IMG/VR virus record: IMGVR_UViG_3300025128_004625
Coordinates: 1 to 24,578 of that record
Direction: 5' to 3' (one strand)
DNA: 24,578 nucleotides
Origin: a virus
The notes beneath the pieces were generated by a model. The model saw nothing but the letters and a program-made list of their open reading frames with translations. It had not been told where the DNA came from and searched no databases. Shown piece by piece: positions 24,268 through 24,578 of this stretch (the first letter of the stretch is position 1; each line of letters begins with the position of its first letter). The position numbers and the translations under genes were made by a program.

Positions 24268-24578
24268 TGGCTAATCTTACACCGGAGGCTGCTTCTTATT
24301 TGCAGTTTCTTAATTCGATAAAGCAAGAACAGGGTATTGAAGGTCTTATCGAATTTGCTTTGGATCCTATGGGTACAGGCGAAACGGGTGCCGGTATCAT
24401 CAGTGAGGGTGCTGCTGCGAAATTGCTTGAGCAGGGTGAACTCGCAAATATCAATGATAAGACAATCTTTGAATGGAATGCAGGTGCTGGTGGTAGGGGG
24501 CCAGAAGGCGGTGATCAGATAAATGTAATTGGCGAATTTGATGAAGACGAAGAGGACGAAGAGGAAGCTGACGAAGGT
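24267..24578 (+). CDS. Unknown protein, N-terminal part (3' end outside window)
   Basis: The frame opens at ATG in TAATG with GGAGG upstream and stays open for 104 codons to the window edge. The visible part begins ANLTPEAASYLQFLNSIKQ, continues as a helix (EGLIEFALDP), then a glycine-rich piece (GTGETGAGIISEG; NAGAGGRGPEGGDQINVIG). It ends in a strongly acidic run of Asp and Glu (EFDEDEEDEEEADEG). Coupling, spacing and strand show that the operon continues past the window. I do not recognise a family. The acidic tract resembles the charged linker of the 453-residue protein upstream, so it may be another virion protein with flexible segments. Confidence 0.7.
   Translation, partial: MANLTPEAASYLQFLNSIKQEQGIEGLIEFALDPMGTGETGAGIISEGAAAKLLEQGELANINDKTIFEWNAGAGGRGPEGGDQINVIGEFDEDEEDEEEADEG

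Noticed and set aside
4960-24370. Many GGATCC and GGTACC palindromes, considered as a restriction or modification signal
   Set aside because: By eye they are frequent, but most GGATCC sites fall on x-x-G then Asp-Pro codons (for example Leu/Met-Asp-Pro), so protein composition and codon choice explain them. I made no proper count statistics.

Overview
The window is a continuous piece of a tailed double-stranded DNA phage (class Caudoviricetes) genome. All recognisable genes lie on the + strand. Terminase large subunit (TerL), portal, a tail assembly chaperone and glycine-rich and jellyroll-like tail genes identify it as the late structural and packaging region. Genes are packed end to end: every junction lies between a 4-base overlap (ATGA or GTGA) and a 2-base gap, and most read TAATG or TGATG. 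I see no promoter, terminator, tRNA or intergenic space, so the window looks like the interior of one translationally coupled operon. The host is not certain. The giant protein, the small gene after the portal and the 332-residue protein resemble, from memory, families of actinobacteriophages, so an actinobacterial host is my best but weakly supported guess.

Layout. (1) Bases 1-1948 hold the tail adhesin block: the end of a glycine-rich tail protein, then three tandem genes for divergent paralogues of one small phage tail domain. (2) Bases 1951-3037 hold a tail assembly chaperone, a protein built from six 20-residue repeats, and a small Ig-like virion protein. (3) Bases 3034-7012 hold TerL (with a TerS-like helix-turn-helix at its N terminus), the portal and a small disordered post-portal protein. 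(4) Bases 7009-20106 are one uninterrupted reading frame for a 4365-residue protein. (5) Bases 20109-24578 hold three further virion-type proteins and the start of a fourth. The 5' adhesin block is more GC-rich than the rest, which suggests mosaic acquisition. No major capsid protein or prohead protease is recognisable.

The centre of interest is the giant protein. Its outer parts (about residues 1-1970 and 3480-4365) look like a helical virion structural protein. Between them sits a series of enzyme-like modules: a possible ADP-ribosyltransferase-like segment, an ASCH-like segment, a clear AlkB-type 2-oxoglutarate/Fe(II) dioxygenase (H2689, D2691, H2773, R2785, R2791), a MoCo-carrier/SLOG domain (SGGQNGAD at 2828) and a NADAR/YbiA-like domain. 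A short recurring motif, PVTA, occurs at 1971, 2809, 2992 and 3475, close to module borders and at both ends of the block. This fits the concept of phage polyvalent proteins: giant proteins packaged in the virion and delivered with the DNA, carrying domains that protect incoming DNA or counter host defences. My hypothesis is that this phage injects a payload directed at modified nucleobases and NAD-derived signals, which may be cut at PVTA sites.
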